The notes under the pieces are model-generated. The model was not told where the DNA came from. It saw only the letters and a list, made by a program, of their open reading frames with translations, and made no database searches. Positions 60,701 to 64,000 of a DNA stretch of 64,000 bases are shown one piece after another. A program made the translations under genes and the position numbers. Origin of the DNA: an uncultured Candidatus Saccharibacteria bacterium (GTDB lineage: Bacteria; Patescibacteriota; Saccharimonadia; Saccharimonadales; Saccharimonadaceae); contig CANBER010000002.1 of NCBI GenBank assembly GCA_947367795.1, forward strand, positions 1 through 64,000, given 5' to 3'. Every line of letters begins with the position of its first letter. Position 1 is the stretch's first letter.

Positions 60701-61470
60701 TAATCTTGTACCCTCTTAGCAATTTCGACAATTTCAACGAACTGATCCGCAATCAAGCTCGCACTACCCACCAAAAGGCCGTTCACATCTGGGACAGTCA
60801 GATAGGCCCCCGCGTTGGACGGATTGACGCTGCCGCCATACAGAATCGGTAAACTAGTCGCGATGGTTTTGCCATAGCTCTCGCGCAAAATTTGGCGAAT
60901 AAAGCCTGCAACTTCACTAATATCATCGGGCGCAGCGAGTCGGGCGTCCGTGGTGGTGCTGATCGCCCAGACCGGTTCATAAGCTATAACTACCTTGGAA
61001 AGATCTTCGGTGGAGACTTCGGACAGACCACCTAGAAGCTGGTCGCGTAAAACATCATGAGTTTCGCCGAAGGTGCGCTCGGTTTCAGTCTCACCAATGC
61101 AGAGGATAGGTGTGATTTGGTTGCGCAAGGCAGCGGCCACTGTTGCCCGAACATCTTTGTCGGTTTCGTGGAAGAGCTGGCGACGTTCGGAATGACCAAT
61201 TATACAATAGTCAACAATTCCCCGCAGCTGAGTGCAGGAAACCGCTCCCGTGTAGGCACCAAAATCGTGCGGGTTTGCCGTCTGGGCGGCAAGACGAATT
61301 TTCTTGCGGTCAGTTTGGAGGGAGAGTGGCTGAAGTGCGACAAGTGACGGAGCAACAACAATTTCTAGATTGCGATGCCGGGGTAGTTTTTGTAAAAGCT
61401 TATGAAGATAAACGGAAGATTCACCGACGGAGAAGTTCATCTTCCAGTTGCCCACGATATATGATTTCAT
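60700..61470 (-). CDS. tpiA: Triosephosphate isomerase
   Basis: Glycolytic enzyme interconverting dihydroxyacetone phosphate and glyceraldehyde 3-phosphate. It is 256 residues with the catalytic Lys in GNWKMN, His in IIGHSERR, Glu in AYEPVWAI and the phosphate loop LYGGSVNPSNA. TATAAT (61477-61482) lies 6 nt before the ATG. First gene of a two-gene unit with the tail-anchored protein. Confidence 0.95.
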   Translation of the reverse strand: MKSYIVGNWKMNFSVGESSVYLHKLLQKLPRHRNLEIVVAPSLVALQPLSLQTDRKKIRLAAQTANPHDFGAYTGAVSCTQLRGIVDYCIIGHSERRQLFHETDKDVRATVAAALRNQITPILCIGETETERTFGETHDVLRDQLLGGLSEVSTEDLSKVVIAYEPVWAISTTTDARLAAPDDISEVAGFIRQILRESYGKTIATSLPILYGGSVNPSNAGAYLTVPDVNGLLVGSASLIADQFVEIVEIAKRVQD

Positions 61471-61506
61471 AGGTTTATTATACCATAAGCCTTCGACTTA
61501 AGAAAC

Positions 61507-62298
61507 TTATTTCGAGATGACGCCCAGAATGCCACGCAAAGCATAGGCGGTATCTTCGTGAGAACGTACTGTGATAGTATCAAAACCCATTTGTACTACA
61601 GGATAATCGTTCCCGCCTGGCTGAGTCATGTCGCCAAAGTAGAGCACTTCATGCTTCTCGACATGTAGTTCTTCAAGCAGATGAGTCATGCCAAATTCCT
61701 TGTTCATGCCGGGAGCAGCAACGTTGATGGAAGTTGTGCCACCAATTTCATAAAGAAAGTCGGGGAGCTTTTCTTGGCATTTTTTGACAATGGACTGGCG
61801 TTTTTTGCAATCAGGATCCCAGGCATATTTAGCTTCGGTACCGGCAGTTTGCCCAAGAGCAGAAAAAGTAATTTGAGAAAGGCGGTTTTCGATAATTTCG
61901 TCGCCGGCAGCGAGCTGGTCAGCTTCCCAGAAGCCCAGTTCTTTGGCAGAATCTTCCAAAACTGTTGTAATTTTTACAACATCTTCTTCGGTAAGAGGAT
62001 GGTTGTAGACTTGTTCCCAATCGTGTTTTTCGGGATTGAAGCGATAATACTGCGTGCCTTGGGCTACAAAAAGATGAAGATGAGTAAGCTGTTCATCAGT
62101 AACATGAGCTTTCCCAAGTTCATCGACAATTTGGATCAAAAATTGTTCGAATTTTTGGCCAGAAATGGGACAAATTTCGAAATAATCGAGACATTTCACT
62201 AATAATTCGGCAATTTCGGGCGGAATTGGGGTTTTGGCGATATTGAGCGTCTGGTCAATATCGAACGCGAGGACGCGCTTGGTGAGTTGATGTGTCAT
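61507..62298 (-). CDS. HAD-superfamily hydrolase, phosphomannomutase/sucrose-phosphatase type (HAD-IIB)
   Basis: A 263-residue protein with motif I FDIDQTLN, PISGQKFEQFL, a cap region with RLSQITFSALGQTAG, WDPDCKKR, and motif IV YFGDMTQPGGNDYPV. The layout matches the eukaryotic-type phosphomannomutase-like HAD proteins, so a sugar phosphate is the likely substrate. Its start overlaps the glycosyltransferase stop by 4 bp, supporting a role in surface glycan synthesis. Confidence 0.8.
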   Translation of the reverse strand: MTHQLTKRVLAFDIDQTLNIAKTPIPPEIAELLVKCLDYFEICPISGQKFEQFLIQIVDELGKAHVTDEQLTHLHLFVAQGTQYYRFNPEKHDWEQVYNHPLTEEDVVKITTVLEDSAKELGFWEADQLAAGDEIIENRLSQITFSALGQTAGTEAKYAWDPDCKKRQSIVKKCQEKLPDFLYEIGGTTSINVAAPGMNKEFGMTHLLEELHVEKHEVLYFGDMTQPGGNDYPVVQMGFDTITVRSHEDTAYALRGILGVISK

Positions 62299-63449
62299 GA
62301 GAGTTTCTCCTTTACATAATTATCTAAAGCTTGATTCAAAATATCGCGGTTTCCGGCCTGAAGATTACGCAAGCGGAGCACATTTTCGACTTGAAGGCGA
62401 TAGACTGGCATAAAGCGTAGCAGCAGGCGTTTAATCCTGGTAGTATTGAAGAACGAATGGCGGGAAACCAGCTCATGCAAGGCATTACGAGTGCCTTCAT
62501 CAGCCAGGGTAAGTTCTTCAGCGTGACGGTTCATGAACTCAGCGGTTTCAGTGCGAGCCTGTTTGCGACGTTCGGCAGTTTTGCTATTTTCCACGGCAAA
62601 ACTAGCAAAACGAAGATACATTTGCCAAAAAAGCTCGGCATATCTCGGCCAAAGTTGATACGCCTGGAAAAAATCGTACAGACGGAAGGCCTCGTAAAGA
62701 TGATCAATGGCAGTGTCTTTGGCCTGTTTATTGGACCAAGTGTTGGACATGATGCTGTTGTCACGGCGAATATAATTATACAGGCGTTCATTCAAATAAT
62801 AAATCGTCTGGCTGATGCAAAAATAAGCAACGACAAAATAGGCATCCTCGTAGCAGAGGCCTTCAGGGTAAGTGAGGTCGTATTTTTCGATGAGACTCTT
62901 GCGGAAAAGCTTGTTATGTACGGAAAGATCGGTATGATAAACCAATGGATCGGACATGGGTTGGAGACCGGAGTACTTGAGACTATAGTAAAAGTCGTCG
63001 CTAGGCTTCATTTCGGGATGAGCGTGGTAGATGATGTTATCTTCACAGGCTACGGCATCAGCCCCTGTAGTTTGAGCAGCAGCGAGCATATGAGCACACA
63101 TTTCTGGAGCATAAAAATCATCACCATCACAAGCCATGAGAAATTCTGCACGCGCCTGCTTCATGCCAAGGTTGCGGGCGACGGAAACACCTTGGTTGGT
63201 AGAATTGTAAATGGGGATAATGCGAGGGTCTCGATCGGCGTATTCCTGCAGGATCTCGGGTGTGGCGTCGGAAGAACCATCGTCAATACAAATAATTTCG
63301 ATATTTGGATGCGTCTGACGAAGCAGCGAATCCAAACAATCCCGGAGGTATTTTTCAACATTGTAAGCTGTGACAATAATACTAATGTCGGGCGTATTCT
63401 GAGACTCGGGCTCAGCTGAGGGTTTGACTTTATTTTTGTGCTTAGACAT
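62295..63449 (-). CDS. Family 2 glycosyltransferase
   Basis: A 384-residue GT-A-fold enzyme. ISIIVTAYNVEKYLRDCLDSL and IEIICIDDGSSDATPEIL open the nucleotide-sugar domain, with the metal-binding CDGDDFYAP near the middle and a helical C-terminal part. The ATG at 63449 follows GGAGG; an upstream in-frame start lies inside the previous gene without a site. It probably adds sugars to cell-surface polysaccharide. Confidence 0.88.
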   Translation of the reverse strand: MSKHKNKVKPSAEPESQNTPDISIIVTAYNVEKYLRDCLDSLLRQTHPNIEIICIDDGSSDATPEILQEYADRDPRIIPIYNSTNQGVSVARNLGMKQARAEFLMACDGDDFYAPEMCAHMLAAAQTTGADAVACEDNIIYHAHPEMKPSDDFYYSLKYSGLQPMSDPLVYHTDLSVHNKLFRKSLIEKYDLTYPEGLCYEDAYFVVAYFCISQTIYYLNERLYNYIRRDNSIMSNTWSNKQAKDTAIDHLYEAFRLYDFFQAYQLWPRYAELFWQMYLRFASFAVENSKTAERRKQARTETAEFMNRHAEELTLADEGTRNALHELVSRHSFFNTTRIKRLLLRFMPVYRLQVENVLRLRNLQAGNRDILNQALDNYVKEKLS

Positions 63450-64000
63450 GTTTTTCCTCCGAGTTAGTGGTGAGCATTTTGAGGCGTTGCTGACAGAGAT
63501 CGCTCTGAGCATAAAGTTCGTCGAGGGCGTGTGAAATTTCTAATTGTTTGACATAGGACGGGCGCAGGCGGCAGTAGAATTTCTTAGCCACTTCACGAGT
63601 TTTAGTTTTGAACTTTTGCCAGCGAACGAAACGAATATTGCCAGCGACGCTTTTGTGGATGAGATTTTGAGCAGTCTGCCAAAATTTGGGAGCCAGATAG
63701 TACTCATGGATAATTTGTCCGGCAGCTTCAGCGTCAAGATACTCTGCCTTGGCACGTTCGATAAACTCGGGAAGATACTTACGCGTGAGTCGCATCATAT
63801 TCCAATAGTATCCAGTAGCTTTAGTGGCCTGCATAAGGTAGACCATTTGATCGTAAAGTCCGCGATCTTTTAAAAAACGCTCGATTTCAGCGTACTCTTC
63901 ACAGACACAAAAAACTTTACCTGGGTTGTTGACGGAGGAATTTTCGTTGTCGATACGGTAGTGCAAATAAGCCTCAGGTGTGAAATAAGCACGTTCAGCA
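63442..64000 (-). CDS. Glycosyltransferase, C-terminal part (cut by window edge)
   Basis: The frame stays open to the window end (residues AERAYFTPEAYLHYRIDNENSS onward), so the N terminus lies beyond 64000. The visible part matches the helical C-terminal region of family 2 glycosyltransferases of the same type as its neighbour (HYRIDNENSSVNN, then a kinase-free helical bundle). It overlaps the downstream glycosyltransferase by 8 bp. The catalytic domain is not visible, so the call rests on that C-terminal resemblance and context. Confidence 0.7.
   Translation of the reverse strand, partial: AERAYFTPEAYLHYRIDNENSSVNNPGKVFCVCEEYAEIERFLKDRGLYDQMVYLMQATKATGYYWNMMRLTRKYLPEFIERAKAEYLDAEAAGQIIHEYYLAPKFWQTAQNLIHKSVAGNIRFVRWQKFKTKTREVAKKFYCRLRPSYVKQLEISHALDELYAQSDLCQQRLKMLTTNSEEKHV

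Noticed and set aside
1-64000. CRISPR array
   Set aside because: No regularly spaced direct repeats and no cas genes; the repeats found are palindromic and scattered.
1-64000. Insertion sequence or prophage
   Set aside because: No transposase, integrase, reverse transcriptase or phage structural gene was found, so the palindromic elements would have to move with help from elsewhere or be very old.

Overview
The window looks like part of a small, host-associated genome of the candidate phylum Saccharibacteria (TM7) or a close CPR relative. This is inferred from gene content and style: very short intergenic gaps, many genes whose TATAAT box lies 6-8 nt before the start codon (leaderless mRNAs), a type IV pilus minor-pilin operon with a large secreted protein, a VirB6-like channel with proline-rich single-pass membrane proteins, an XRE-MurA fusion, and no biosynthesis beyond cell wall, folate interconversion and glycolytic steps. 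No rRNA is present, so the assignment is not proven.

Layout. 1-375: first copy of a conserved structured RNA/leader. 376-6.1 kb: PilB-type ATPase, MmeI-like DNA methyltransferase, tRNA-Arg, acyltransferase. 6.1-10.5 kb: TetR regulator with paired operators controlling an MMPL exporter and its secreted partner. 10.5-13.6 kb: ABC-F protein, two tRNAs, GyrI-like and DUF3850 proteins. 13.7-18.6 kb: murB-folD and an FtsX/MacB-type ABC exporter. 18.6-24.5 kb: lepA/tilS (divergent), a secreted FISUMP protein behind the second copy of the structured leader, galU. 24.6-29.2 kb: HTH-murA, recA, recX, PRC-barrel protein. 29.3-34.7 kb: a putative agmatine fermentation operon (putrescine carbamoyltransferase, antiporter, agmatine deiminase) running into gpmI. 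34.7-37.4 kb: unknown protein, ruvB, rubrerythrin. 37.5-45.4 kb: minor pilin operon and an FtsB-like protein. 45.5-52.4 kb: tRNA-Met/Ile2, VirB6-like membrane protein, LPSTG surface protein. 52.6-59 kb: large unknown genes with strong sigma70-type promoters and long structured 5' UTRs, plus tRNA-His and tRNA-Gly. 59-64 kb: tail-anchored disordered protein, tpiA, HAD phosphatase, two glycosyltransferases (the last cut by the window edge).

The most unusual signals are repeats. (1) Related palindromes of about 120 bp sit in frame inside lepA and gpmI and exactly account for extra peptide segments. (2) A different palindrome of about 48 bp lies in frame inside tilS and again directly upstream of murA. 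(3) In front of tRNA-Lys and tRNA-Met/Ile2, between promoter and tRNA, there is a duplicate of the tRNA 5' end followed by its inverted complement. (4) A structured RNA of 150 nt or more, with compensatory changes between two copies and identical promoter geometry, precedes the FISUMP gene and something left of the window. (5) 26-bp inverted repeats flank one large surface-protein gene. Together these suggest palindromic elements that tolerate residence in protein and tRNA genes, reminiscent of the Rickettsia palindromic elements but in an unrelated lineage.
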